This document shows positions 17,455 to 26,264 of a DNA stretch of 56,003 nucleotides, piece after piece. The number at the start of each line of letters is the position of its first letter. The first letter of the stretch is position 1. The notes beneath the pieces are model-generated. The model was given only the letters and a program-made list of their open reading frames with translations, ran no database searches and was not told the origin of the DNA. Both the position numbers and the translations under genes were made by a program. The stretch comes from Nitrososphaera sp. (lineage in GTDB: Archaea; Thermoproteota; Nitrososphaeria; Nitrososphaerales; Nitrososphaeraceae): the NCBI GenBank assembly GCA_039938515.1, contig JBDUUL010000008.1, positions 1 through 56,003 of the forward strand, in the 5' to 3' direction.

Positions 17455-18048
17455 ATGTCAACAGCTCATGTGCCAGGCATCAGGAGTGCTTCCCGAGCTC
17501 CCTCGGTGTTTATTCCGGGCAGGCTGGTCAATCTGCGGACTCTTAGGGAGACTGATGCGGCATCCCTGTTCAACTACCTCCAGGACGAAAAGGTTACAAA
17601 ATATCTGCGGGCCATTCCAAACCCGTACACGCTAAAGGATGCAAGGGATTTTATAAAAACTAGCCACCTCCTGCTCCAAAAACAGATTGAATTTGACTTT
17701 GGCATAGAGTACTGCAATGCGGCAAATATCCAGTTGGTAGGAATTGTCGCGCTTGCCAAGGCGACAGAGGGCGGCCATGGGGCAGCCGAAGTCGGCTACT
17801 GGGTAGGCGCCAGCTATTGGAATAGAGGCATCGCCAGTGAATCTTTAGCTCTTGTCGTAGACTATGCTTTTTCGGCGCTACGCCTCCACTCGGTTCATGC
17901 ATATGTAATGAAGGAAAACCTTGCCTCAATCAGGGTGCTTGAGAAATGCGGTTTTAGCTTAGAGAAAGAGTTACCAAGCAATACCCGCAAGGATGGCAGG
18001 TGGGTTGACGAGGTCAGGTACGTTCGGAGGCTACAGGCGGGCCTCTAA
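17455..18048 (+). CDS. GNAT acetyltransferase, RimJ/RimL-like
   Basis: N-acetyltransferase using acetyl-CoA, of the RimJ/RimL subgroup. Seen: VNLRTLRETDAASLFNYLQDE near residue 28, GYWVGASYWNRGIASESLALVVDYAF near 120, which is the acetyl-CoA-binding motif A, and YVMKENLASIRVLEKCGFSLE near 150, the characteristic motif B. The ATG at 17455 gives 197 residues; the first 17 (STAHVPGIRSASRAP) look atypical and a GTG at 17506 (VFIPGRLVNLRT) matches the usual N-terminus better. The substrate is unknown; RimJ-like enzymes acetylate proteins or small amines. Confidence 0.85.
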   Translation: MSTAHVPGIRSASRAPSVFIPGRLVNLRTLRETDAASLFNYLQDEKVTKYLRAIPNPYTLKDARDFIKTSHLLLQKQIEFDFGIEYCNAANIQLVGIVALAKATEGGHGAAEVGYWVGASYWNRGIASESLALVVDYAFSALRLHSVHAYVMKENLASIRVLEKCGFSLEKELPSNTRKDGRWVDEVRYVRRLQAGL

Positions 18049-18051
18049 TTG

Positions 18052-19119
18052 TCATGAGCTTGACTGTTTTTGGGTCGGGGCAGCGGCTACTGAACTGACG
18101 GTTTTTACGAAAATCGAGTACGAGGTTGCGTCGAACGCCGACTTACCGTCGTTTAGCACTGCTGACACGGTGTAAACGCCGTCCTTGGATACTGCCTTGG
18201 CTAGCGAAAAGGAAATGTCCACGGTTCCAGTTGCATTGTCGACATCCCATCTGTCGGCCTCGACTATCTTGTAGCCATGCGGCTGCTCGTAAAAGTAGCC
18301 AAACCCAAGTGGCCTTGCCACGACTGCAACCGTGGTGCCGGAAGAGTAAGAGAGCTTGTTCTTGTTCGCCTCGTACACTGCAGGAGTGGGCAGTTCGTCA
18401 AAAGTTATCTGGAGCTGACTCAGGGTTCCGGAGGTCAGGTGGCCCCTGACGTTGACAGTGCCATCATTTACCGAGGTCGTCAGCCCGTAATTGTCCTCAA
18501 AGTTCTCAACGAAAACAAGGTAGTACCTGTCATAGACTATGCCAATGCTGACATCAGTGTGGTGGGGATCGAGGATGTTTTCCCTGTGGCCGTTGGCACA
18601 GCATGACTCATCGTCGTACATCATCTTGTACTCCAGGTCAATTATCGTGTTGACCGGGTCGATTGTCTCGCATATTGATTGCAGAGAGACGCAATGCGAG
18701 TACTCGGCCAGAGTAAAGCCGGTTATTGCGACGTTCTGATGGACATTGCCTGTGCCGTTGTACCTTGTATAGGTCATGTACGGCTTCTCGCCGTCAGTCA
18801 TCCAGTGAGAGATTTGCTTTGTCGAAAATACATCCTCCGCGTGGACCTGGGCTGCCTCGTTCGAGCTGAGCCTTACGGGTCCAAGTCCGTACTTGTGCCT
18901 GTCCAGGTTTATCTGGGCAAGCGCGTCCTGGACAAGTTCAGACTGAGGTACTGATTTTGGAGCCGGTCCGACCTGCTGGAGCACGCTGACCGGCAGGTCC
19001 TTTGCGCCCAGCACCTTTGACGCTACGTTGTTTACGATTCCAGGGTAGAGGAAGACAAGTCCTATAAATGAGGTGAATACAAAAGCCGCAGCGATGGCCG
19101 CGTAACCCGCGGTCCGCAT
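18052..19119 (-). CDS. Exported CAP-domain protein, paralogue 2
   Basis: 355 residues, same layout as the protein at 7789-8952: N-terminal anchor (about 4-27), linker, CAP domain with SHWMTDGEKPYMTYTRYNGTG and NGHRENILDPHHTDVSIGIV, then a beta-rich C-terminal domain with YTVSAVLNDGKSAFDATSYSIFV. The shared HWMTDGEKPYM segment shows recent common ancestry of the two. Three extra Cys (SHCVSLQSIC and DESCCANG) may form extracellular disulfides. Convergent with the GNAT gene, three bases between stops. Confidence 0.85.
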   Translation of the reverse strand: MRTAGYAAIAAAFVFTSFIGLVFLYPGIVNNVASKVLGAKDLPVSVLQQVGPAPKSVPQSELVQDALAQINLDRHKYGLGPVRLSSNEAAQVHAEDVFSTKQISHWMTDGEKPYMTYTRYNGTGNVHQNVAITGFTLAEYSHCVSLQSICETIDPVNTIIDLEYKMMYDDESCCANGHRENILDPHHTDVSIGIVYDRYYLVFVENFEDNYGLTTSVNDGTVNVRGHLTSGTLSQLQITFDELPTPAVYEANKNKLSYSSGTTVAVVARPLGFGYFYEQPHGYKIVEADRWDVDNATGTVDISFSLAKAVSKDGVYTVSAVLNDGKSAFDATSYSIFVKTVSSVAAAPTQKQSSS

Positions 19120-19262
19120 GGCTCAGTTCGACCTCCTGAGATATGAACAAAAAGAATTGAGAGCATCCTGCATGGGAAACGTGGCCTCCCTAGAGTTTGC
19201 ACCCAGAACGTTTAATGTTTGTGGGTATTATAGCAATACTACCTGACATCGACTGATCGGGC

Positions 19263-19742
19263 CTAATTCCCACGGGCAGCCGCGTGGGCATCGGAAATGC
19301 TGCTAAGCGCACCTACTCGATTTGACTTGTGGCTTTTGCGCCTCACCGTTGAGCGGATATTATTCCCGCAAGTGGCAGCGCGTGAAGACGCCGTCTTTCT
19401 GACATTTCTAGCAGCGTGCCTTGTTTGTCTGGCTGCAAGCCTTACCTTGTTTGAGATAAGCACGCTGTTTAGCATGGTAACCGCTGCCGTGTGAACGGCA
19501 CGTTCTGTCTGCATCCCTTCCAGCCAGAACAAGAGATAGCTTATTCTCGAAAAGAATGCAATGCTCAGGTTTATGACAAACAGCTTGCGAGCGCCCATTG
19601 CCATGGCCATGAGTCGCTGAGTCTTGAACTGCTGCCCCACAGTCCCGGCGACCATGATCTGCGCGCCCTCAAGAACCATCATGAGCCTTATTGAAAGTAC
19701 GCTACACACAACGGCTGCAAATGCAGCTGCTCCGCCCGCCAT
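19263..19742 (-). CDS. Hypothetical protein with hydrophobic N-terminal half and Arg-rich tail
   Basis: 159-residue frame. The first half is hydrophobic (three possible membrane segments: 5-25, 28-45, 50-75), the second half is basic (KVRLAARQTRHAARNVRKT). A good Shine-Dalgarno-like gggagg lies eight bases before the ATG. No family recognised; amino-acid composition is not strongly protein-like in the tail, so this is only a moderate call. Confidence 0.4.
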   Translation of the reverse strand: MAGGAAAFAAVVCSVLSIRLMMVLEGAQIMVAGTVGQQFKTQRLMAMAMGARKLFVINLSIAFFSRISYLLFWLEGMQTERAVHTAAVTMLNSVLISNKVRLAARQTRHAARNVRKTASSRAATCGNNIRSTVRRKSHKSNRVGALSSISDAHAAARGN

Positions 19743-20017
19743 GGAACTATTCCTCCCTTCCCGCTTTTGGGACGCGTAAGCGGAAACTGCGACGATTCGT
19801 AGGGTTGTGCATTGCTATCTGTTTGCTTGCAGTTTGCCGGCCGCGGATTTAATTCCGCGAGCGAAATTTATTCAAGCTCTGCTGAGCTGGAAGTGAGCTT
19901 GATTTTGCTCCCGCCGGGTCCGGGGATACGACTCTTACCAAGATCAAATAAAGCTCACGAGAATGCGAACGGCAGCTGGTATGGTTGTTGATAGCCTTGC
20001 CCATGCTCGGGTGCGCA

Positions 20018-20248
20018 ATGGATTCTTCTCAATTGCGCTGCAACATCTGCGATGAGATACTCAGTCACTCCAGCATAACCGCCCATCTGGCCAGCCGGAA
20101 TCACTCCATAAAGAAAAAGGTGGCCGAGTACAATGAGATGAATTCACTTCTTCGGCGCACCTACGAGAATGACGACAGGTCGGTATTGCAGGTATGGATT
20201 ACCGGCCTATATGCCAAGGACGCAGTGTCGAGGGAATCTCAGGCGTAG
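20018..20248 (+). CDS. Small C2H2-like zinc-finger protein, 76 aa
   Basis: Small protein with one zinc-finger-like unit near its start: LRCNICDEILSHSSITAHLASRNH (C-x2-C, then H-x5-H). A charged helix follows (KKKVAEYNEMNSLLRRTYEND). This resembles the U1-C/matrin-like short C2H2 arrangement. The frame is open from 19985, but ATG at 20018 (MDSSQLRC) is preferred. It ends ten bases inside the convergent aIF2-beta gene. A nucleic-acid or protein-binding role is likely but unproven. Confidence 0.65.
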   Translation: MDSSQLRCNICDEILSHSSITAHLASRNHSIKKKVAEYNEMNSLLRRTYENDDRSVLQVWITGLYAKDAVSRESQA

Positions 20249-20697
20249 TTGCCTTTGATTGATGACTTGGCGCCGCATGCCTCGCAGATAAGAAAGCCGA
20301 GCGTTTTGTTCTTCTCGGTGCGGGTATCAGGGCTTCCGCAAACGGGGCACTGCACGTATTCCTTTATGTAGCGATCAAGGAGCGCCTGGAATGAGGAAGG
20401 CGTTTTGCGGCCAAGGAATATCACCCTCTCACCGGCGATGTAGCCGGCGGATGCCAGTTCCTTGTTAAGGTAGAGCAGGATCTTTTCCGGATCCCTTCTG
20501 AGGGCCTTTGGAAAATCCATAAAGTTTCGAAAAATAGTATTCTTGCCGACCCAGATGATCTGGGGAACTGGGATCTCAAGCCTGGATGTCGCCTTTTTGG
20601 CAGTTCCGCCAAGCTTGCCCTGCAGGCGCTTGAGCATTGGCTCGTACTCCTGAACCGTTTGAGCGTGCGGAGCCTCAGTGCCGGTGTTAGAACTCAC
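20239..20697 (-). CDS. Translation initiation factor aIF2, beta subunit
   Basis: Part of the heterotrimeric initiation factor that delivers Met-tRNAi to the ribosome. The central fold is seen in IIWVGKNTIFRNFMDFPKAL and the LYLNKELASAGYI helix, then the C-terminal zinc ribbon with two CxxC pairs (CPVCGSPDT and CEACGAKS, about residues 117-145). Length 152 is normal. ATG at 20697. It follows the DNA methyltransferase gene's stop on the same strand in reverse order (methyltransferase ends at 20720), with 22 bases between. Confidence 0.93.
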   Translation of the reverse strand: MSSNTGTEAPHAQTVQEYEPMLKRLQGKLGGTAKKATSRLEIPVPQIIWVGKNTIFRNFMDFPKALRRDPEKILLYLNKELASAGYIAGERVIFLGRKTPSSFQALLDRYIKEYVQCPVCGSPDTRTEKNKTLGFLICEACGAKSSIKGNYA

Positions 20698-20719
20698 GCA
20701 GGTTTTCTTGCAATTCTGA

Positions 20720-21829
20720 TTAATTTATGTTGCTTGCCCGCGGAGGAGAATTTCGGAAGCTTTTCAACTGCGCCTCGGCGCTCGGGATTCTCCTTTGCGT
20801 GACGGAAATGGCCTCTGTGGAAGAATCGCAGCCTATCCAAGTCCTGCCGAGCTTTTCCGCGACATAAAGAGCAGTCCCGGAACCACAGAAGAAATCGGCT
20901 ACGATGTCCTGCGGCCTTGAGAACTGGGATATGATCCGCTCCAACAGCTCGGCGTGCTTCTCTGTAGCATAGCCTGTCGAGTAATTGTAAGCCTCAATAT
21001 CAAGCCAGATATTATCAAGCAGCCTGAACTTTCTTGGCGGGATCCAGTACTCGGGGTATTTTGACGTGCTTCTCTTTCGGATAAATTCGAGGACCTTGCC
21101 AGTCTTTTCCCAGTACTGTTCCAGCGCAAGGTGGCCGTATGAGGACCTGTATAGATTGTAGTTTTCTATTGCCTTTTTGGCCCTCTCCTCTGCCCATTTC
21201 CATTGCCCCCTCTCTGGGCGGTAGCCGAATATCTCATATCGCATCGTCGGCCTGTTGACATTGCTCCAGAAGCCCATCCACTTTGCCTCGGAATTCGCGG
21301 GTCCGAGCGGGAGCGCGAACTTGGCCTGCCTTGACTTAGAATACCAGAGTAGCGAGTCAAAACCGCTGTGCATCCTGTCGATTGAACTGAACTGGTACTG
21401 CAGATTCTTGCGTCGGCCGCGTTTTACGATTATCTCATTTCTAAAGTTTGCAGGGCCAAATACCGAATCCAAAAGTACCTTGACATAGTGCACTGCGTGC
21501 CAGTCGAGGTGGATAAACAGCGACCCGGAGGGCGACATCAGGCGCCGGATGGCATGAAGCCTCGGCTGCAACATCTCCAAGTATTTGTCCCGAGTCAGTA
21601 TGTCGTCAAAAGCGGCCACCATGTCGTTCTTTATTCTGCGGTAATAGCGCTCGCCGGAGAGAAAAGGAGGATCGATGTAGACGAGCCCTATCGAATTCTC
21701 AAGACCAGCCTCAAGGAGATAGTTCATGCAATCCAGATTATCGCAATGAAACAGCAAGTTCTTGCCTTTGATTTCAGGCGGGCATTGCGCGGCGCTGGAA
21801 ACGTCAGCGCGTTTTGCAGTCTTGTCCAA
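20720..21829 (-). CDS. Site-specific DNA methyltransferase, beta-class (N6-adenine or N4-cytosine), orphan
   Basis: AdoMet-dependent DNA modification enzyme of 369 residues. The catalytic motif IV appears first as LVYIDPPFLSG (DPPF, about residue 51), and the AdoMet-binding motif I follows near the C-terminus as VADFFCGSGTALYVAEKLG (about 313), so the order is that of the beta class seen in type III Mod and some type II enzymes. The DPPF form suits N6-adenine methylation. The middle 190 residues form the likely target-recognition domain (KWKWAEERAKKAIENYNLYR region). No restriction endonuclease gene is adjacent. Directly upstream of aIF2-beta on the same strand. Confidence 0.88.
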   Translation of the reverse strand: MDKTAKRADVSSAAQCPPEIKGKNLLFHCDNLDCMNYLLEAGLENSIGLVYIDPPFLSGERYYRRIKNDMVAAFDDILTRDKYLEMLQPRLHAIRRLMSPSGSLFIHLDWHAVHYVKVLLDSVFGPANFRNEIIVKRGRRKNLQYQFSSIDRMHSGFDSLLWYSKSRQAKFALPLGPANSEAKWMGFWSNVNRPTMRYEIFGYRPERGQWKWAEERAKKAIENYNLYRSSYGHLALEQYWEKTGKVLEFIRKRSTSKYPEYWIPPRKFRLLDNIWLDIEAYNYSTGYATEKHAELLERIISQFSRPQDIVADFFCGSGTALYVAEKLGRTWIGCDSSTEAISVTQRRIPSAEAQLKSFRNSPPRASNIN

Positions 21830-21892
21830 GCTGCTACCTCAGGTGCATGCCCCCTTCTAAATCAGCATTTCGCCGCGCCCATGCACTGCTAG

Positions 21893-22471
21893 TTAGTGCT
21901 TGGCATACTGTGTTGTAGAGTCGTAAACCAGCTTGCTGTGCTTTGCTGCCTGAGAACCGCTCTGTGGCTCCTTTGAACTGTCAAGAATTTCTCCCTTTGC
22001 CACCCCTGCGTTTTCCGCTCTTTCTCCAGAGTATGACAAGGCAATTTCAGGCCGGTTTGCCTCCCGGAGCTCCTCTGCCACCATTTCCCTCACGTCGGCG
22101 CCGTCAACTTCGATAGTTCTCGGCTCGATGCCCCTGAATGACGGGTGCTCCTTGTTGCTCTCGACTTCCCGAGCGATCTCGTTGCTCTCGGTCCTGACCC
22201 GCCTTGAGACTTTCTCTGCAATGTCCTTTGCAAGCATGAAGGGCGTGCCTGACCTGCTGACGGTCTGCGCCATCCTGTCGCTGTCAAACCTTTCAGTCCT
22301 TCCAGTCGAGCGCCTTATGACAATGTCCACCTTTGGACTTTCACTCTTGGGTCCCGCGGTCTTGCTCCGGCTTTGCTTGACTTTTCGGCCCGATGCACTG
22401 GTGCGCGGATTCCCGCGTTTGGAAGCTGCGGTCTTGGACTTTCTCGCCGCGGCGGTTTTCTTCTTTGCCAT
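21893..22471 (-). CDS. Stand-alone ATP-cone domain protein with basic N-terminal tail
   Basis: 192-residue protein. Residues 1-45 are Lys/Arg/Ala/Ser-rich (KKKTAAARKSKTAASKRG), like a disordered nucleic-acid-binding tail. Residues 48-145 match the ATP-cone fold known from NrdR and class I/III ribonucleotide reductases: VDIVIRRSTGRTERFDSDRM, then PFMLAKDIAEKVSRRV and DGADVREMVAEELREA. The final 40 residues are polar. No reductase or zinc-ribbon domain is fused, so it would be a nucleotide-sensing module of unknown target. Transcribed toward the methyltransferase but not overlapping it. Confidence 0.7.
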   Translation of the reverse strand: MAKKKTAAARKSKTAASKRGNPRTSASGRKVKQSRSKTAGPKSESPKVDIVIRRSTGRTERFDSDRMAQTVSRSGTPFMLAKDIAEKVSRRVRTESNEIAREVESNKEHPSFRGIEPRTIEVDGADVREMVAEELREANRPEIALSYSGERAENAGVAKGEILDSSKEPQSGSQAAKHSKLVYDSTTQYAKH

Positions 22472-22671
22472 ATACAGGCTTCCGGGGGGTTATCATTGAT
22501 AGGCATTGCTAAAACCGTTCTAGCATACTGTTCGTTAACTGTCTAATGCTCTGCGGTATAGTCGACCGGCATCAGCCTGCGGCAGGTGTATGTCGTCTGC
22601 CAGCCTCACCTACCCATATTAGCGATCACACTATATTCCAGCCGTTGACTGTACATACTCTAGCGAAGAAT

Positions 22672-23784
22672 ATGATTCCTATCAACAGGCCCTGGATTGG
22701 AGAGGAGGAAAAAAAAGAGGTCGCAAGCGTTCTTGACGAAAACGCTCTGACCACCGCTGCACGGGATGGCGGCAAGCGCGTCCGCGACGTCGAGTCCCTC
22801 ATGCAGAAGTATTTGAATGTGAAGCATGTTCTTGCGGTCAACTCTGGCACGGCAGCGCTTCAAGCAGCGCTTATGGCGATAGGCATCAAGGAAGGCGACG
22901 AGGTGCTCCTTCCATCGTTTACATTCGTGGCTACCGCCAACGCCGTCGTGGCGGCGGGGGGCAAGCCGGTTTTCGTCGACATCAAGAAGAGCGATTATAC
23001 CATGGACCCGGCCGATCTGAAGGCAAAGATTACGAAAAAGTCCAAGGCCGCGATTCCGGTGCACCTTTACGGTCACCCTGCAGACATGGACGAAATCTCT
23101 GAGATTGCGCGCAGCAGCTCTCTCGCGGTTATTGAAGACGCCTGCCAGTCTCTTGGCTCAACATACAAGAAAAAGCAGACCGGCACGCTTGGCCTGATGG
23201 GCTGCTTTAGCATGTACGCGAGCAAGGTGCTTACCGCGGGGGAAGGTGGGGCGGTTGCCACCGACAGCGATGAAATGGCAGACAATATCAAGATGATAAG
23301 AAACCACGGGATGGTCGAGGGGTACGACACTCGTGTGCTGGGACTGAACCTGAGGCTGCCGGAACTCTCGGCCGCAGTCGCCAAGGTCCAGATGCAAAAG
23401 CTTGAAAAGATGCTTGAAATGAGGAGGCGCAACGCGCAGATGCTCTCAAAGCTGCTGATGCCCTCTGCAAAGGGCAAGGGTTTTGCAATCCCCGAGGAGA
23501 GTGCTGACAAGAGATACAACTGGTATCTCTATACAGTAGCATGCATAGCGGAAGGCTCTCGGGAGAGGTCAAAGAGCGCCATGATTTCAGACGGCATCGG
23601 CGCGACAGTGTATTATGACCCCCCCGTCCACAAGACGCCTTTTTACATGAGGCTGGCACCGGGCACAAGGCTTCCCGCAACAGAATGGTGCGCAAGCCAC
23701 GTCGTCTCGCTTCCGGTACATCCAGGTGTCAAAGAAGCCGAGATAGACCGGATCGCCTCCAGCTTTTTGGCGAGTCTTAAGTAG
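22672..23784 (+). CDS. DegT/DnrJ/EryC1/StrS-family PLP aminotransferase
   Basis: Pyridoxal-phosphate aminotransferase (371 residues) acting on nucleotide-linked keto sugars, probably for surface polysaccharide or protein glycosylation. Features: IPINRPWIGEEEKKEV at the start, VNSGTAALQAALMAIG near residue 55 for phosphate binding, VIEDACQSLGSTYK near 150 with the PLP-ring Asp, and the catalytic Lys in FSMYASKVLTAGEGG near 180. The frame is open from 22546, but ATG at 22672 is the family start. A possible TATA (tacatactc) lies 22 bases before. No other sugar genes are adjacent. Confidence 0.92.
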   Translation: MIPINRPWIGEEEKKEVASVLDENALTTAARDGGKRVRDVESLMQKYLNVKHVLAVNSGTAALQAALMAIGIKEGDEVLLPSFTFVATANAVVAAGGKPVFVDIKKSDYTMDPADLKAKITKKSKAAIPVHLYGHPADMDEISEIARSSSLAVIEDACQSLGSTYKKKQTGTLGLMGCFSMYASKVLTAGEGGAVATDSDEMADNIKMIRNHGMVEGYDTRVLGLNLRLPELSAAVAKVQMQKLEKMLEMRRRNAQMLSKLLMPSAKGKGFAIPEESADKRYNWYLYTVACIAEGSRERSKSAMISDGIGATVYYDPPVHKTPFYMRLAPGTRLPATEWCASHVVSLPVHPGVKEAEIDRIASSFLASLK

Positions 23785-23887
23785 CCCCGGTCGTGCGGGT
23801 TGCGCAGACGCGCCCCTGCTAATTTCAGGGCGCATCCTGCTAGCGAACCAGGTGGGGAAAAAATTCCCCGTGGCTCAAAGCCGATGC

Positions 23888-25114
23888 TTACTGGACGTAC
23901 GCACGTTCTGCGTGCTGCGTGATGTCCAACCCGATGTCCTCTTCTTCCTCTTTGACCTTCAGGCCAATTACTTTGTCGATTATCTTCATGATAACGACGG
24001 TGCCCACAAAGCCCAGGACGGCTGCAACGCCCACACCGAGAGCTTGAATCGCAAACTGCATCGGGTTGCCAAACAATGCGCCGTTTGGTCCCGCGGGGTT
24101 AACAAGCTGGGTTGCAACCAATCCTATTGCAAGCGAACCCACAATTCCTGTCATGCCGTGTACAGAGCTGACATCGAGGGCATCATCGATCTTGAAGTGT
24201 TCTTTCAGTAAGAGGATAGAGTAATACGATACGAACCCAAGCACGATCCCAAGGAAGAAAGAGCTCTGGGAGCTGATGTAGCCTGCCGCAGGTGTGACGC
24301 CGGCGAGCCCCGCAATAGCACCGTTGATAACCGCAGTCGTTGAGGGTTTGCCCGACCTCTTCCATGAAAGGCCAATCCATACCATGGCAGAGGTAGCCGA
24401 TGCGATATGGGTTACAAGCAGCGTGTTTCCTGCCAGAGAGCCTGAGGCCAGCGCGCTTCCGGCATTAAACCCAAACCATCCAATCCAGAGGAGAGTTGCA
24501 CCAATGACCGCAAGCGGGATGTTGTGCGGCACCATGATATCCGGGCCAAAGTTTTTCCTTCTGCCAAGGACAAGCGCGGCGGCCAGCGAGCCTAGACCGG
24601 CGCTGGTGTGAATTACAATGCCTCCTGCAAAGTCGAACACACCGAGCTTGGCAAGCCATCCACCTCCCCAGATCCAGTGCGCAAGCGGGTAGTAAATGAA
24701 AATGCTCCAGGCAATAATGAAAACGAAAAATGAGCTCCACTTGAGGCGCTCTGCAAAGGCGCCTGTAATAAGCAAGGGTGTGATCACCGCGAACATCATC
24801 TGGTAGGAAGCAAAGGTCACACCAGGGATTGTGGGGGCATAGTCGACGCCTTGGTTCATTGGAACGTTATTGAAGAACAGCCATTGTGAACCACCGATAA
24901 AGCCGTTGTCTGACGGCGCAAATGTAAGGCTAAACCCCAGAACAAACCAGAGTGTGGACAGGATCGCTAGGCCAGAGAAGGTCTGCATCAGAATTGAAAG
25001 CGAATTTTTGCTTCTGATAAGGCCGGCTTCAAAAAAGCCCAGAGCAGGCGTCATCATCATGACGAGGCCCGTAGAGACAAGCATCCATGTGGTATCTCCC
25101 GTGTCGATCGGCAT
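23888..25114 (-). CDS. amt: Ammonium transporter (Amt/Rh family)
   Basis: Ammonium/ammonia channel-transporter with eleven predicted membrane helices, 408 residues, N-terminus outside. Conserved elements: DTTWMLVSTGLVMMMTPALGFFEAG at the start (continuous in the protein), the twin pore histidines in VIHTSAGLGSLAAAL near residue 160 and DVSSVHGMTGIVGSLA near 310, and the GFNAGSAL motif near 220. The short acidic C-terminal tail (KEEEEDIGLDI) is the part that regulates gating in other Amt proteins. For an ammonia oxidiser this supplies energy substrate and nitrogen. Minus-strand tttttatatg (about 25145-25154) is its TATA box. No GlnK gene adjoins it. Confidence 0.97.
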   Translation of the reverse strand: MPIDTGDTTWMLVSTGLVMMMTPALGFFEAGLIRSKNSLSILMQTFSGLAILSTLWFVLGFSLTFAPSDNGFIGGSQWLFFNNVPMNQGVDYAPTIPGVTFASYQMMFAVITPLLITGAFAERLKWSSFFVFIIAWSIFIYYPLAHWIWGGGWLAKLGVFDFAGGIVIHTSAGLGSLAAALVLGRRKNFGPDIMVPHNIPLAVIGATLLWIGWFGFNAGSALASGSLAGNTLLVTHIASATSAMVWIGLSWKRSGKPSTTAVINGAIAGLAGVTPAAGYISSQSSFFLGIVLGFVSYYSILLLKEHFKIDDALDVSSVHGMTGIVGSLAIGLVATQLVNPAGPNGALFGNPMQFAIQALGVGVAAVLGFVGTVVIMKIIDKVIGLKVKEEEEDIGLDITQHAERAYVQ

Positions 25115-25385
25115 TTCCCGCCACTATTTGCATAAACGGTTCATATAAAAACCCTACTAATTTGCGATTATAATCTAATATTGAATTTTTATGATGATAT
25201 GCCCTGTTTCTTTAACATTTTGAGATGGAATACCGTTATGGGAGAACCGGCAAGCGACTCCACGAGTTTTGCAGGTAAGCAGCCCGTACATGCAAGACCT
25301 GATTCCAAAAAGAAAAAAGACTGGCCATACTAAAATCACTTCAGCCCAATTTCTGCAGTGCGACGGGCGCAGAAAAGCACGTGTT

Positions 25386-26264
25386 TCAGTATTCGCCCGA
25401 GGAGAATTTCATTTCAATCATGGCCAGAAATACCATGTTCATGAGCGGTACCATGACAAACACGAGCATGTCGAAAAGGTTCTGCGTCGTAAAGTCGAGT
25501 ATGTGAAAGCCAAGCGAGCCTGCCACGAAAATGCCAATTACGCCCATGATGACAGACACTATGACTCCCCCGAGGTACCCTTCGCTCACCATCGCGAGGC
25601 TGTCGATAAAGCCCTTGAGCTTGGCCTTTTTGAGCGCAATAAGCTCCTTTGACTCTTCTTCGCAATAGTCGCGCAGGCTTCCGCCGGAAATTATGACGTT
25701 GGCGATGCCCAGCAGCACCGCCCTCAGCATGTCCGAAGGGGTATGCGCCGCTACAAAGCCAATGGCAGTAATAACGTCCTCACCAAGAATGTCAAATCGG
25801 TAGACAATCTTTGAGAATTCCTTGGAGACCGGCCCGAACTCCTTGAGGGCGACGTGCCGTATGGTCTGCACGGGGTTCATGCCGGCGCTTGAAAGCGTCG
25901 CCATGTACGACATGACAAACGGCAGGTTATAATTTATCTTTACGCGCTTTGACGAGATCTTGTTCACAGCAATAAAGTATAGTCCTCCGGTAGACGCAGC
26001 AAAGGTCGCAAGCGTTACCGCCAGGGTGATAAGGCCCGCCTGCGGAAACCCATGCACAAAGTACGTGAAGACAATCATGCACGCGACAAATACAACAGGC
26101 GTGGCAATCATTGCAATGCCAAAAATCGTTGCAAGGAACATGCCCGGCGTTTGGTTGATGTCGGCTTGGTAGATTGTGTTGAGCATGGAGGGGCTCGGGT
26201 TAGCGTCCGCCCAGCGGAAGAACCTGTACGTCAGGCGCTTATACTTGCTTGACTTGAATCGCAT
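25386..26264 (-). CDS. FlaJ/TadC-like type II/IV secretion platform membrane protein
   Basis: Membrane platform of a type IV pilus-like or archaellum-like machine, 292 residues. Two pairs of hydrophobic helices (about 42-75, 77-98 and, near the C-terminus, 225-250, 255-280) flank cytoplasmic helical bundles; the T2SSF pattern is seen in LPFVMSYMATLSSAGMNPVQTIRHVA and LRDYCEEESKELIALKKAKLKGFIDSLAMVSEGYLGG. Overlaps the ATPase gene by 26 bases and is surely co-translated. It is half the length of archaellum FlaJ proteins with two T2SSF domains, closer to the TadC type. Confidence 0.88.
   Translation of the reverse strand: MRFKSSKYKRLTYRFFRWADANPSPSMLNTIYQADINQTPGMFLATIFGIAMIATPVVFVACMIVFTYFVHGFPQAGLITLAVTLATFAASTGGLYFIAVNKISSKRVKINYNLPFVMSYMATLSSAGMNPVQTIRHVALKEFGPVSKEFSKIVYRFDILGEDVITAIGFVAAHTPSDMLRAVLLGIANVIISGGSLRDYCEEESKELIALKKAKLKGFIDSLAMVSEGYLGGVIVSVIMGVIGIFVAGSLGFHILDFTTQNLFDMLVFVMVPLMNMVFLAMIEMKFSSGEY

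Noticed and set aside
17309-17635. 108-codon plus-strand frame after a good TATA box
   Set aside because: Overlaps the GNAT gene in another frame and loses protein-like character; only the GNAT frame has family motifs.
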